Shown here piece by piece: positions 41,862 to 51,528 of a DNA stretch of 64,000 bases. Source of the DNA: Evansella clarkii (GTDB lineage Bacteria > Bacillota > Bacilli > Bacillales > Salisediminibacteriaceae); NCBI RefSeq assembly GCF_002019695.1, contig NZ_KV917376.1, positions 4,040,974-4,104,973 on the forward strand, given 5' to 3'. The translations under genes were made by a program, and so were the position numbers. Each line of letters begins with the position of its first letter. Positions within the stretch are counted from its first letter, which is position 1. Below the pieces are notes generated by a model. The model was not told the DNA's origin and did no database searches. It saw only the letters and a program-made list of their open reading frames with translations.

Positions 41862-42848
41862 TTACTCTGCAGCTGTAATAGTCTCTTCCTTTTTCTTAAC
41901 TTTCTCCTGTTCCTTTTGTTTTTTCAAAGCAATCAGGGTAATCATTTCGTGTGCAATGTTAGCAGCCATGACTGCAGTTACTTCTCCACTGTCATATGGC
42001 GGCAGGACTTCCACAAGATCGAATCCCTTGAAGTTTAATCCGTGAAGCCTCCTCACACATTCGATTGCATCTACATTCGTCGCCCCGCATACTTCCGGTG
42101 TTCCAGTACCTGGTGCAAAGGATGGATCTACAAAATCAATATCGAAGGAAATAAATGCAGGGTGACTGCCAACACGGTTATGGACTCTTTTCATCACTTC
42201 GTCAAGCCCGATCTTTCTGAATTCTGACATTGTAATTACTTCAAAACCAAGCTCTCTCGTTTCATTCATATCATTTGGTCCATACAGCGAGCCGCGCATT
42301 CCGACCATAATAGAATGTTCCACATCGATAAGCCCTTCCTCCACTGCTCTCCTGAATGGTGTACCATGCATGTACTTTTCGCCATAATAGTTATCCCATG
42401 TGTCTGCATGAGCATCAAAAAGCACAAGTGCAACCGGACCATATTTTTCTGCAAAAGCACGGAGATTACCTAAAGTAATGGAATGGTCGCCTCCCAGTAT
42501 TACAGGTGTAATCTCCCTTTCCAGGATGGGCCTTAATCCATTTTGTATGTTTTCATATGTACGATGGATGTTTCCAGGAATTACGTCAATGTCCCCATAG
42601 TCTACTCCTGAACAATAATCAAAAATATTTATGTCCTGATCGGGGTTGTATGGACGAAGCAAAACAGAGAAGTTTCTGATATGCTGCGGACCACCCCGCT
42701 GTCCTGTGCGGTATGAAGCTGCTGTGTCAAAAGGGACACCTGCAACTACAAAGTCCACATTATCAGTTGTAGTAATCTGCTCGAGTCTCATAAATGTACG
42801 TACACCGCAAAAGCGGGGAGATAATGACGAATCTTTTGGCTGATACAT
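41862..42848 (-). CDS. Ureohydrolase (agmatinase / guanidinobutyrase-like)
   Basis: The 328-residue dimanganese enzyme has all arginase-family signatures: ILGGDHSITLG, LFDAHADTWDNY and SFDIDFVDPSFAPG. The N-terminus SPRFCGVRTFMRL resembles guanidinobutyrase/guanidinopropionase more than the shorter Bacillus SpeB, so it may cleave urea from 4-guanidinobutyrate; agmatine remains possible. The C-terminal 25 residues are Lys/Glu-rich. It is the first gene of a five-gene operon with a sigma-54 promoter. GGGAGGGC precedes the ATG. Confidence 0.9.
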   Translation of the reverse strand: MYQPKDSSLSPRFCGVRTFMRLEQITTTDNVDFVVAGVPFDTAASYRTGQRGGPQHIRNFSVLLRPYNPDQDINIFDYCSGVDYGDIDVIPGNIHRTYENIQNGLRPILEREITPVILGGDHSITLGNLRAFAEKYGPVALVLFDAHADTWDNYYGEKYMHGTPFRRAVEEGLIDVEHSIMVGMRGSLYGPNDMNETRELGFEVITMSEFRKIGLDEVMKRVHNRVGSHPAFISFDIDFVDPSFAPGTGTPEVCGATNVDAIECVRRLHGLNFKGFDLVEVLPPYDSGEVTAVMAANIAHEMITLIALKKQKEQEKVKKKEETITAAE

Positions 42849-42899
42849 TAAAAATGCCCTCCCTAAGGTTGAAAATTATTCTGTGCACTTTCTATATAG

Positions 42900-42915
42900 T
42901 GCAAGAATGATGCCA
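42900..42915 (-). promoter_or_regulatory. Sigma-54 promoter (-24/-12)
   Basis: The minus strand reads TGGCATCATTCTTGCA, which fits TGGCAC-N5-TTGCA with perfect GG/GC spacing. It lies 52 bases before the ureohydrolase ATG and just downstream of a gene for a sigma-54 activator. Confidence 0.88.
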
Positions 42916-42967
42916 ACTTTAGAGAGGGCTTAGATGTGGCTAATTTGTGTCTGTTTGCATGAACATT

Positions 42968-42983
42968 AATGCAAAAATGCATT
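42968..42983. promoter_or_regulatory. Candidate upstream activating site
   Basis: The palindrome AATGCA-AAAA-TGCATT lies about 55 bases upstream of the -24 element; further TGCAT elements are at about 42956 and 43008. It is a plausible binding site for the adjacent sigma-54 activator. Confidence 0.5.
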
Positions 42984-43014
42984 GGCAGCCTTACCTTTGA
43001 TTCATTTATGCATT

Positions 43015-44430
43015 TTAATTCATTTTTGAATTAATATGGTATTTGTTTAGTTTTCTGACAACGGTAGACTGGCTGATACCAAGATATTCAGCCATTTCAT
43101 AGGTCGTTTTAAACTGGCGGTATGCACGGCGGAGCCATCGTTTCTCTAAATTCTCCAATGCCTGTCTGAAATCTGCTGCCTCTTCTCCACCAGCTGGCAT
43201 TTCAGTAATATCCTGAGCCGACTCTCCGAAATACTGCTGTACTGTAAGAGGAAGACTTTCAGTGCCAACAATATCCTGATCAGAAGTAAGTATAATTCTT
43301 TCAATCATATTCTCCAGTTCCCGTACATTTCCCGGCCAGTTGTATGAGATAAGCTGCTCCAGGGCAAGAGGATTAAATTGTTTCTGAGTACTGTACTTTT
43401 CGTTATGAACCTGAAGATAATGCTTGATAAGTAAAGGAATATCCTCTTTCCTCTCCCGTAACGGAGGTACTTCGATCGGAATTACATTAAGCCTGTAAAA
43501 AAGGTCCTGGCGAAACTTCCCTTCTTTCACCATTTTTTCAAGGTCCTGATTCGTCGCTGCGATTAATCTGAAATCAATCTTCCTCGGGTTAAGGCCGCCT
43601 ACTCGTGTCACCATTTTTTCCTGAAGAACTTTAAGCAATTTTGACTGCACAACGAATGGCAGCTCACCAATTTCGTCGAGAAATAAAGTCCCTCCGTCGC
43701 TAAGCTCGATCAGCCCTTGTTTTCCTTTTTTATTTGCTCCGGTAAAAGAACCTGACTCAAAGCCAAACATTTCCGATTCAAACAGAGATTCCGGGATGGC
43801 ACTGCAGTCCACTTCCACAAAGCTTCCGCCGGCACGGTCGCTTCTGTTATGAAGAGCCCTGGCAAGCACATTTTTCCCTGAACCAGATTCTCCAAGAAAC
43901 ACGACTGTAGCTTCTGATCTGGAAATCCTTTCAATCAGCTTCCATACTCTGCTAGCCGCTTTACTCTTTAGCACAATGCCTTCCTCAAACGCATCTTTAT
44001 ACCGCAGCTCTTCTAATTGATATTCATATTGTCCCATCCGCTTTTGCAGCTCGTCATAATTTTCCTTCAGCTCTTCTATTTCTGTCAGATCGTAAGAAAA
44101 ACTAATCACCCTTACGATCGAACCGTCATCATCAAAAACTGGCATTCCCGTTGCAAGGACAGTACGTCCCGCTTTTGTATACTGCATACTCTGGCGTTCT
44201 TTTTTCTCTTTCAGAACTTTAACTGTAATAGACGGGGTAAAAATATTTTCTTTTTCTAACTCAAATACCGTTTTTCCAATGATATCCTGATATCCCACCC
44301 CATATATGTCAAGGCAGTTTGGGCTGACCTTTAAAACCGTACCTTTTCCATCTGTAATTACAATATTATCTTTGGAAGATGTTAATAAGGCGTTGAGCTC
44401 TAATTCGAGCAGTTCAACTTTATTTTTCAT
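43015..44430 (-). CDS. Sigma-54-dependent transcriptional activator (PAS-AAA+-HTH)
   Basis: The 471-residue protein has a PAS domain (about residues 10-118, DNIVITDGKGTVLKVSPNC), a linker coiled coil, and a central AAA+ domain. That domain has Walker A GESGSGKNV, the sigma-54 contact loop GSFTGA, and Walker B GGTLFLDEIGELP. A C-terminal TyrR-type helix-turn-helix ends the protein (YEMAEYLGISQSTVVRKLNKY). The layout matches RocR/BkdR-like regulators. AAAGGAGG supports the ATG. It most likely senses a ligand through the PAS domain and turns on the operon upstream of it. Confidence 0.95.
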   Translation of the reverse strand: MKNKVELLELELNALLTSSKDNIVITDGKGTVLKVSPNCLDIYGVGYQDIIGKTVFELEKENIFTPSITVKVLKEKKERQSMQYTKAGRTVLATGMPVFDDDGSIVRVISFSYDLTEIEELKENYDELQKRMGQYEYQLEELRYKDAFEEGIVLKSKAASRVWKLIERISRSEATVVFLGESGSGKNVLARALHNRSDRAGGSFVEVDCSAIPESLFESEMFGFESGSFTGANKKGKQGLIELSDGGTLFLDEIGELPFVVQSKLLKVLQEKMVTRVGGLNPRKIDFRLIAATNQDLEKMVKEGKFRQDLFYRLNVIPIEVPPLRERKEDIPLLIKHYLQVHNEKYSTQKQFNPLALEQLISYNWPGNVRELENMIERIILTSDQDIVGTESLPLTVQQYFGESAQDITEMPAGGEEAADFRQALENLEKRWLRRAYRQFKTTYEMAEYLGISQSTVVRKLNKYHINSKMN

Positions 44431-44664
44431 CCATGACTGCCTCCTTTTTCACAAAAAATAAACAGTATAGTAAAATTTCGAAGATTATAAATTAAATATA
44501 CTTTTCTGGTATAGTTTCATATTAAAACAGAATAATGGAAAAGAAAATCACTTCTTACTCACTAATTAATATTAATTTTTTAAATATGTTTAAAATAACG
44601 AATTCATAAAAACTGCCAGACCAAGGAAATATATAACTTAACACGAAATTTTTTGGAGGCTTCC

Positions 44665-46284
44665 ATGAAAAAACTGTTATTTATTCTCCTCATATGTATT
44701 GTCTCTGCCTGCCAGAATGACGAACAGGATCCGGGGCAAAAAGGCCTGGCCGCATCCATTGAAAATAGTGATTATGACGGAAAAAAAGTGGTGATGATCA
44801 TTGTGGATACAATGATGGGTTCCCTCGTCGACAGTGCTTTGCAGGAAGAAAGCATGCCTGCCCTCCAGTTTCTGGTTGAAAACGGCCAGTATTATAAAGA
44901 ATTAGTATCTCCGTTTCCCACGATGTCAGTTACTATTGAAAGCACACTTCTTACCGGAGAAATGGCTGATAAGCACAAAGTTCCCGGGCTCTACTGGTAC
45001 GATCAGTCAGAAGACAGGCTTGTGAACTATGGCTCCTCCTTCCAGACCTGGCTTGCCCTTGGGGTGAAAACAAGTATGCATGATGCTCTTTATAAGCTTA
45101 ATAATCAGCATTTAAGTCAAAATGTTACTACCCTGTTCGAAGACCTGGAGGAAAAAGGTTTATCGAGTGGTGCCATTAATACAGTTATTTACCAGGGGAA
45201 GGACAAACATAAACTGAAAATTCCAGGGTTTATTAACGAAGCACTGGGCATTCCTAATGCTATTGAAACTAAAGGGCCTGACCTACTCGCTTTTGGCAAG
45301 CTTGCTGTTCCGGATGTTCTGGAGGAAACCGACTTTTCTGACGGGGTCTTCAGCAGATATGGTTTAAATGACAAGTTTTCCGCAGAAGTGATGGAAGCTC
45401 TGATAAAAGAAGGAAAACAGCCGGATTTCACGTTGATCTTTCTACCTGATTTTGATAAAAAAGCTCACCGGCACAGTCCTCATTACCTGAAGGGCTTTGA
45501 AGAAACGGATCAGTACCTTCAAGGAATTCTAAACGCATACGGCAGCTGGGAAGACGCTCTCGAAGAAAACATTTTTATCGTACTTGGGGACCATGGCTCT
45601 GACAAACTAACCGAAGATGAAGAGGAGCTTACGATTAATCTGCAGAATTTGTATTCTGAATTTACGTCCGCTCAGCTTGGAGATCCTGTACACAAAGGAA
45701 ACATAGCGTTCGGCATTAATCAGCGAATGGCTTATATATACGATCCTTATGATACAGAAATACTCCCCTACCTGGGACAGCAGGCGATGCAGGACAAGCG
45801 TGTGGCCTTTGCAGCATGGATGGATAAAGAGGAAGCGGGCAACTGGGTAACTGTCATTTCCCCTGACAGTGATACAATGTTCCGTTTTAAGCCTGAAGGC
45901 GAATGGCTTGATAAATACGGGCAGAGCTGGTCCATAGACGGAGACACCGGGATACTCTCTGTTGAAGCAGATGAGATAACTGGGCAGATCTCCTATCAGG
46001 ATTATCCCGATGTTTTGAACCAGCTCTATACTTCTTTCCTTTCCCATGAAGCAAAAAAGGTTGTCCTTGCAGCGGAGCCAGGATATTCTTTCTGGGGAGA
46101 CACACTCCCCACCTATCCTGACGGCGGAGAGCATGGCGGCATTCATAAAAATGATACTTTAACCGCTCTCGTTATTGCAGGAACAGACAAGGAGCCAGAA
46201 AAATTAAGAATACTTGATCTGAAGGATTATGTGATGGAGCTCTTCTCAGAAGAAGCTGGCTTGGATGGTCAGGCAGAACGTTAA
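44665..46284 (+). CDS. Lipoprotein of the alkaline-phosphatase/type I phosphodiesterase superfamily
   Basis: The 539-residue protein has a lipoprotein signal (KLLFILLICIVSAC) and an alkaline-phosphatase-superfamily core: VVMIIVDTMMGSLVD at strand 1 with metal Asp, a PFPTMSVTIESTLLTG segment with the Thr/Ser nucleophile, FLPDFDKKAHRHSP and VLGDHGSDKL with the metal-binding Asp/His. It should be anchored outside the membrane and cleave a phosphodiester or phosphomonoester. ATG 44665 is used because TTGGAGG is five bases before it; the TTG at 44653 falls in that site. It is monocistronic. Confidence 0.85.
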   Translation: MKKLLFILLICIVSACQNDEQDPGQKGLAASIENSDYDGKKVVMIIVDTMMGSLVDSALQEESMPALQFLVENGQYYKELVSPFPTMSVTIESTLLTGEMADKHKVPGLYWYDQSEDRLVNYGSSFQTWLALGVKTSMHDALYKLNNQHLSQNVTTLFEDLEEKGLSSGAINTVIYQGKDKHKLKIPGFINEALGIPNAIETKGPDLLAFGKLAVPDVLEETDFSDGVFSRYGLNDKFSAEVMEALIKEGKQPDFTLIFLPDFDKKAHRHSPHYLKGFEETDQYLQGILNAYGSWEDALEENIFIVLGDHGSDKLTEDEEELTINLQNLYSEFTSAQLGDPVHKGNIAFGINQRMAYIYDPYDTEILPYLGQQAMQDKRVAFAAWMDKEEAGNWVTVISPDSDTMFRFKPEGEWLDKYGQSWSIDGDTGILSVEADEITGQISYQDYPDVLNQLYTSFLSHEAKKVVLAAEPGYSFWGDTLPTYPDGGEHGGIHKNDTLTALVIAGTDKEPEKLRILDLKDYVMELFSEEAGLDGQAER

Positions 46285-46333
46285 ACGTGCCAGAACAGAA
46301 AAGCCAGCTAATTGGTGTACTTTGGGAGTAATA

Positions 46334-47601
46334 CTAAGAAGAGTGTAAAAATTGAACTGCTCTATTTAAGTCCACATCCTCCGTTATATGCCGCGGAGTC
46401 CATGGTATGTAAATATCTGGTGCAATTCCTCCATTTTTGACCCGGTCCTTTTTATTTAAACCGTATTCTATTCTTGATGTTGGATACCAGAGCTCGAATA
46501 CCCCTTCCCACTCCATTATTGTGAGATTCGAGTAATTATTGACACCTGCAGTCATCTGCCAATCACAGTTGCTTTGGAAGATTTTTTACAACTTTCAACG
46601 AAATCTTCACCTGCACTCCCGCAGTTAACATCTGTTAGTACAACCACCTGTTGCGGGAATTTCTTCCCTTCAATAGTCATTGAAGGGGTTTCTTCGAATA
46701 ATATCTTAAATCCATTTCCAACATTTTCTTCAAATTTTACCAGGAACATATGTAAATGCTCTTTCAGCTCTTTATCCTGAACTTCTTCCATAAACTGCCC
46801 TAAATATTTTTTAGTTAATTCAAAGTTTCGCCTCGTACAATGATAGGAGTGCATAGAATCTTCAAATGTTACATGAGTTGAACCTTCAGGAAAAAGATAT
46901 GGCATAAGTTCTTTATATGCAGCATCGCTCCCGCCGCCGTTTTCCCTAACATCAACGATTAAATTGGGAACGGTTTGAAGATCCTCTTCTACATCAGCTA
47001 TTAAATCAGGAATTGCTGTCAGACTGGAGAAATCCGATAGTGTCATCAGTAAGGTATCATTATTGACTTTTTGTACTGTATGTTGCGGGACATATTTACT
47101 CTTTTCATATTGTTTCAGATCAATCATTTTTATATCGCCGTTTATTTCTTTAACTTCGCAATTAGAATATTTTTGAATGACTTGTTTCCAATTTTCTCTT
47201 TCCGCCACATCTTCAATTAATTCTCTTTTATGTTTCCTTGCCAATTCACTTATTGGCTTATTATCTAACGAAAGAATGATATCACCGATATTAACACGTT
47301 CTTCTTTTGAAACATGTGTTATGTATAGCTTATCTCCAAACCTTTTAACCTGAAAGCCATTGTCATGCACTTTATGTTCTTTGCTCCCGGTTAACTTAAA
47401 GTACATGTGCCGGTCCTTGAAATCCAGTAAGTAATCCTGAACCAGATTAGTAAAGGCCTCAGGGGTCAACTCATTTCTTTCCTCTAACAAAGCTATTTGG
47501 CATTTGTATTTTTCCGGGTTATCCCATCCTCTTTTATCTTCGCTTCCTGAATAATCATGATGGGTAATGGAGACAATCTCATTAAATATCTTTGCGTTCA
47601 A
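46334..47601 (-). pseudogene. S41-family peptidase with a frameshift
   Basis: Two frames together make one S41 (tail-specific/CtpA-like) peptidase. The first frame (46552-47601) has an internal PDZ-like region, LIVDVRENGGGSDAA, and NCGSAGEDFVES with the nucleophile Ser, and ends KSSKATVIGR. The second (46334-46555) resumes with TAGVNNYSNLT, exactly the G-R-x-T-A-G strand expected next, and runs to the natural C-terminus (IAPDIYIPW). One base is missing between ATVIGR and TAGV. It is a disrupted gene, a sequence error or a frameshifting site; nothing slippery is obvious at the join. Confidence 0.8.
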
Positions 47602-47632
47602 AAATAATACCCCCTATTATTAATGGCGTGAA

Positions 47633-48199
47633 TTATGAATTGCCAACCTTCCATGATTTGTTCATCCATTCTTCTTTTAACAGCCCATATATTGTTCTGT
47701 CGAGGTATTGCCCATTTAAATATTCGTAATCTCTTATTGTTCCTTCTTCTGAAAAACCTAATCGTTCCGGGATAGCTTTACTTTTTATATTTATACTGGC
47801 GACATTGATTTCCACTTTATTTATTTCTAAATCGTCGAAGGCGTGTTTGACCAGTAAGTTACAGGCCTTCGTTGCTAATCCCAATCCTTCATAGTTTTCA
47901 CCCAGCCAATACCCAATCTCTGTCTTATTATTATTCCAGTCAAAATTCAGATAACCTACTGAACCAGCAATCTTTCCTTGATGCCAGATTCCAGCCCAGT
48001 AACCATTGTTCAGAGCGAATCTATTTAAAGATTTTTCAATAAACTTCTCTGTATCTTTAACTTCATTTGTATAATTAGGGAATGAAAGCCACTTACCTAT
48101 GCTGTCACGGCTGCCTTCAATTAAATTAAATAATTCAGCAGCGTGCCTTGGTTCCAGTATTGCTAAATGCGTTTCTTTATCAATATCTGCTTTAAACAA
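47633..48199 (-). CDS. RimJ/RimL-type GNAT acetyltransferase
   Basis: The 188-residue protein has a complete GNAT fold: LAILEPRHAAELFNLI at the start, the acetyl-CoA loop NYEGLGLATKACNLLVKHAF, and the late RLGFSEEGTIRDYEYLNG of ribosomal-protein serine acetyltransferases. The start is TTG; GGAG lies eight bases before. It follows the S41 gene on the same strand and may share its transcript. The substrate is not known. Confidence 0.85.
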   Translation of the reverse strand: MFKADIDKETHLAILEPRHAAELFNLIEGSRDSIGKWLSFPNYTNEVKDTEKFIEKSLNRFALNNGYWAGIWHQGKIAGSVGYLNFDWNNNKTEIGYWLGENYEGLGLATKACNLLVKHAFDDLEINKVEINVASINIKSKAIPERLGFSEEGTIRDYEYLNGQYLDRTIYGLLKEEWMNKSWKVGNS

Positions 48200-48253
48200 C
48201 CTTCTTACTCCAAATAAAAAATCGTATTGTCAGTCCTGATAGTTAAGAACAGT

Positions 48254-48811
48254 TTATCTTCTTTTCCACAGTCTGCTTACACTTCTTAACTCTTTGCCAT
48301 CGAAAGTTAACTTATAGATATCGGGCATATCGAGCTTTTTCCAAAACGGGAAATCAAACTGACTATCGAAATAATTCATAATCAGGACCATTATGTTGCC
48401 ATGTGTACCGATAACGACATTTTTACCCTTATATTTATCTAACACAGTATAAGTGGTTTCCACGCCGCGGGCTTGACCCATATTATTTGACTCTCCACCT
48501 TCCAGGGAAAAACTGAAATCATCCCATACTTTAGTGATTGCATGATTAAAATCTTCAACTGGGACTGGGCTTAAATTACGTTCTTTAAAACCCTCTAAAA
48601 CTACAATCTCTTTACCTATGTATGCTGCGACACCTTCCACAGTTTGAATTGCACGCTTATATGGACTTGCAATAACAATGTCAATATTCTCCGCAGTTAA
48701 GATTTCATTCACTTTAGGCATATCAGTAAAACCTCTTTCTGACAGAGGTCTCCCTAATTCATCTGGTGTATAGGCAGAATGTGCATGCCTGACAAAATAT
48801 AAGTTAGTCAA
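48254..48811 (-). CDS. Histidine phosphatase family protein
   Basis: The 185-residue enzyme has VRHAHSAYTP with the RHx nucleophile His, IASPYKRAIQT with a catalytic Arg, the ERNLSP acid loop and GTHGNIMV with the second His. This is the phosphoglycerate-mutase-like fold. A TTG start is supported by GGAG ten bases upstream. It is upstream of the GNAT gene on the same strand; the exact substrate is unknown. Confidence 0.85.
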   Translation of the reverse strand: MTNLYFVRHAHSAYTPDELGRPLSERGFTDMPKVNEILTAENIDIVIASPYKRAIQTVEGVAAYIGKEIVVLEGFKERNLSPVPVEDFNHAITKVWDDFSFSLEGGESNNMGQARGVETTYTVLDKYKGKNVVIGTHGNIMVLIMNYFDSQFDFPFWKKLDMPDIYKLTFDGKELRSVSRLWKRR

Positions 48812-48892
48812 TTTAATTCAACTCCGTTAAAATGCTGTTCTTAATGGATGGTCAAGCAAAGCAACGATAGTTTCTTTTATTAACGATTAATA

Positions 48893-49345
48893 TTAATTCT
48901 CTTCTTCAACAAACCCATAAACATAATCGTCTATTTCTATTAGAGTGTCTATGCTTACTGCAAATTTCATTACATCTACCGGGAAAGAGTATCCAGGGGA
49001 CCTTCCCTCAACAACGTAAGTAACTACTCGTATGACTGTTCCTAACCCCAGCTCATTTTTTAATTCTTTTATAATATTGCTTTTATCTTTGAAGGTATCA
49101 ACAATTTGTTCCATAAGCATTTCAAAATCTAATGTTTCAACTAATCCTGTACTATATTTCCATGATGTAAACCTATATTGTCTTAAGGAATTAGCCCATT
49201 GACCAATTTTTTCCGTATCAGTTGGAGTAATACCTAGTTTATCTGTTACAGTTGTCAGAGAAAAGTCCAAGCCAGGTTCAAGTTTTACAAATTCTATATA
49301 TACTTCAATGGATGTTTTATTATTCAATACCTTCACCTCGGCCAT
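48893..49345 (-). CDS. DUF4279-domain protein
   Basis: The 150-residue soluble protein fits DUF4279: an N-terminal strand region with KLGITPTDTEKIGQW, a central SWKYSTGLVETLDFEMLMEQ helix, and a late strand region ending in EIDDYVYG. Members are often found near toxin-like or mobile genes and some are labelled immunity proteins, though no toxin is next to this one. It is a single gene in an A+T-rich stretch. Confidence 0.7.
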   Translation of the reverse strand: MAEVKVLNNKTSIEVYIEFVKLEPGLDFSLTTVTDKLGITPTDTEKIGQWANSLRQYRFTSWKYSTGLVETLDFEMLMEQIVDTFKDKSNIIKELKNELGLGTVIRVVTYVVEGRSPGYSFPVDVMKFAVSIDTLIEIDDYVYGFVEEEN

Positions 49346-49602
49346 TAACTAATTACTATTAGCTATCTATGTTTGCAGTATAAAAGAGCAACAGTACTTT
49401 TATTACCACTTAAACTTTCGTTGAAGAGTGTTTACTTTTTTATATTTTTATTATGAGCATACTAATTAGTCCAGCCATAAGATGAACATATACTCTATCA
49501 CAATAGATAAAACCACCAGGTTAGCACCAATACAGCTATGTCACCTTTTGAAATTCAAATGCCTTTATTGAAAAAATGCATACTTTAATTGGGAAAATCA
49601 GA

Positions 49603-50133
49603 CTATCGGGATTCTATTTTTTCAATAACGTCATCAACCTTCTCCCATACATAGATTAGTTCGTTTAATATTTTTCCACCTATTTTAATTTGAACTGTTT
49701 GAACTAATTTCGCCCCATAATATTCATAGAAAAATCGAGTTTTATTTTCTTCAAGAACTTCAACAAATATTTTTTCATAACCCATTTTTTTAAAATGAGC
49801 AAATTGTGCTTGAAACAGCCTTTTACCTATTCCTTTTCCTTGATAGTTTTCCAGCAGGTAAATCGAAGTTAAGTCACTGGCATTTTCCACTGCATTGCTA
49901 TCTCTCTTCCAGGCATCTGCAAAACCTATAATTTGCCCTGCATTATTCTCTGCTACAACAACATAATTCTCTTCTTTTGCGATATTTATCTTCCATAGTT
50001 CTGTTCGTTGCTCAACAGATAAATTGTCTAAAAAATCATCTGGGATAATGCCTTGATAAGTCGATCTCCAGCTATCCACATGAACTTCCGCAATTCCTTG
50101 TGCATCATCTGACTTCGCTCTTCTTATTATCAT
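49603..50133 (-). CDS. GNAT acetyltransferase
   Basis: The 176-residue protein has the GNAT motifs: IRRAKSDDAQGIAEVHVDSWRSTYQG at the N-terminus, LTSIYLLENYQGKGIGKRLF with the pyrophosphate-binding loop QGKGIG, and IFVEVLEENKTRFFYEYYGAKLV. This N-terminal WRSTYQG pattern is common in bacillar enzymes of unknown target. The gene is A+T-rich and stands alone. Confidence 0.88.
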   Translation of the reverse strand: MIIRRAKSDDAQGIAEVHVDSWRSTYQGIIPDDFLDNLSVEQRTELWKINIAKEENYVVVAENNAGQIIGFADAWKRDSNAVENASDLTSIYLLENYQGKGIGKRLFQAQFAHFKKMGYEKIFVEVLEENKTRFFYEYYGAKLVQTVQIKIGGKILNELIYVWEKVDDVIEKIESR

Positions 50134-50177
50134 TTTGGCACCCCGTTATGTATTTAATCTTTCAACAATAGCCTTTA

Positions 50178-50357
50178 CTAAAAAAACAAAGGAATCATAC
50201 TAAGTAATAATGTTGCAAATAAAACTGCAGCAAATACTAGGATGCAATTTATTATAAATTTCATTGGTGGCACATATTTAGTGTTATCTAATTTATCAAG
50301 TTTTTCATTAATATTTTTGAGCTCTTTCAATATCTCTTTATTTATTTCGTCTGACAC
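50178..50357 (-). CDS. Small coiled-coil plus membrane-span protein
   Basis: A 59-residue frame begins at GTG 50357 after GGGAGAG. The first half is a charged coiled-coil-like helix (EINKEILKELKNINEKLDKL) and the second half a single membrane span (ILVFAAVLFATLLLSMIPLF). The design is that of the 482-673 protein with the order reversed. No family is recognised. Confidence 0.62.
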   Translation of the reverse strand: MSDEINKEILKELKNINEKLDKLDNTKYVPPMKFIINCILVFAAVLFATLLLSMIPLFF

Positions 50358-50428
50358 AAGTATCTCTCCCTATATTATGTAAATATTTTTCTTCTAAGAG
50401 CCTCACAATGAAGTACATTGTTGCCAGT

Positions 50429-50929
50429 TCATAAAGTTAGTCCTTCAAGCGGATTCTCTACAAATGGAAATTCTTTATTTTCCACTTTCCCCATTAGTTC
50501 TTCTAATGCTTGAATTGCCGCCTCTTTAAGTTCGAAAGGGTAATTATATGTAGAACTATTAACCTCAAACTCTTCTTGATCAATAACTTGCCATTTCTTA
50601 TTATTTTGTTTTACTAAATCCAAGTCTAAATCAACAAAGCTAATGTTGTCTTCGTTCAACACGGAAGGCTTGGCGACATTACAATAGTATGAAAGAACTT
50701 TGCCCTGTTGTATTTCCATCGCCACGGTAAACCATTCTTTTAAAGAGAAATATTCTAATGATGTATTATTTACCGTAAAAGTCGCTTCCTTGGTGTAATG
50801 CTTTAATCTCCTCCCAGGTTTGCAGTGTACCAGGACATAGTCTTCCGTTTTTTCCAGTAATTCTCCTTTCCATTCGTAATGGGGAATATCAGGATATTTT
50901 AATGCTGTAATAGTAACTTTCCCACCCAT
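50429..50929 (-). CDS. DUF402 (nucleoside phosphatase-like) protein
   Basis: The 166-residue protein has the DUF402 pattern: KYPDIPHYEWKGELLE at the start, YYCNVAKPSVLNEDNISFVDLDLDLV in the middle, and a late DQEEFEV with acidic residues that bind metal. DUF402 members such as NtdP hydrolyse nucleoside tri- and diphosphates. It is a shorter, more divergent copy and may be inactive or different in substrate. It is a single gene. Confidence 0.8.
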   Translation of the reverse strand: MGGKVTITALKYPDIPHYEWKGELLEKTEDYVLVHCKPGRRLKHYTKEATFTVNNTSLEYFSLKEWFTVAMEIQQGKVLSYYCNVAKPSVLNEDNISFVDLDLDLVKQNNKKWQVIDQEEFEVNSSTYNYPFELKEAAIQALEELMGKVENKEFPFVENPLEGLTL

Positions 50930-51147
50930 TCTCCTCCTCCTTCTTATTTAAGATAGGCCGATCGCTGGGCTGCACACAACCTTATTTTACCATAAAAATA
51001 CCAAATGATTTCCGGCAATTACAAGATAGCTCACAAAATGCCCTTATCTAAAAAAAGAAGTACAGTAATGGGTACAAATTCCACTAATGCACTCCAAAAC
51101 TGTACTACATCAGGCGGTTTCCCTGCCTTTTTCAATTTCTTCTGTGA

Positions 51148-51528
51148 TTATCTTGATAAAGGAGCAAGTACCGCGATTTTTCCTTCCCGAACTTCTTTGT
51201 CATACTTCTCGGCTTCTTCTTCCGATAAACCCAGCTTAGTAAAGTGGCCTGCGTATCCGAATGAATGGTAGCCGGTTCTGTTTTCTTCCCCTTTAAAAGC
51301 TGCTTTTACCTTCTCCCAGAAAGTATCCGCTTCTTCGAATTCTTTGTTGACGGGGAGTTTATCAGAATCTGCTTCAACCCCTGTTTCCCGTCTCAGCCAT
51401 TCGGTGTTTTCACTATCATTTGCAATAATGGCGATTTCCTCCGCCGGGATACCTTCCGTCTTCAGTTTCCCGACCGCTTCTTTCACTTCTTGCTCTGTGT
51501 TGTATAACCCTTGAACTTGTTTCTTCAT
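51148..51528 (-). CDS. YflT/GS17M-type general stress protein
   Basis: The 126-residue protein fits the heat-induced stress protein YflT family: an N-terminal ferredoxin-like fold (VQGLYNTEQEVKEAVGKLKT), GIPAEEIAIIANDSEN, and a late GLSEEEAEKYDKEVREGKIAVL. ATG 51528 is chosen with GGAGGAGG upstream; earlier residues are not part of the family. The Bacillus homologue is SigB-controlled; no SigB promoter was confirmed here. Confidence 0.88.
   Translation of the reverse strand: MKKQVQGLYNTEQEVKEAVGKLKTEGIPAEEIAIIANDSENTEWLRRETGVEADSDKLPVNKEFEEADTFWEKVKAAFKGEENRTGYHSFGYAGHFTKLGLSEEEAEKYDKEVREGKIAVLAPLSR

Noticed and set aside
46548-46558. Programmed frameshift in the S41 gene
   Set aside because: No slippery heptamer, internal Shine-Dalgarno-like driver or pseudoknot is apparent, and the family does not use one.
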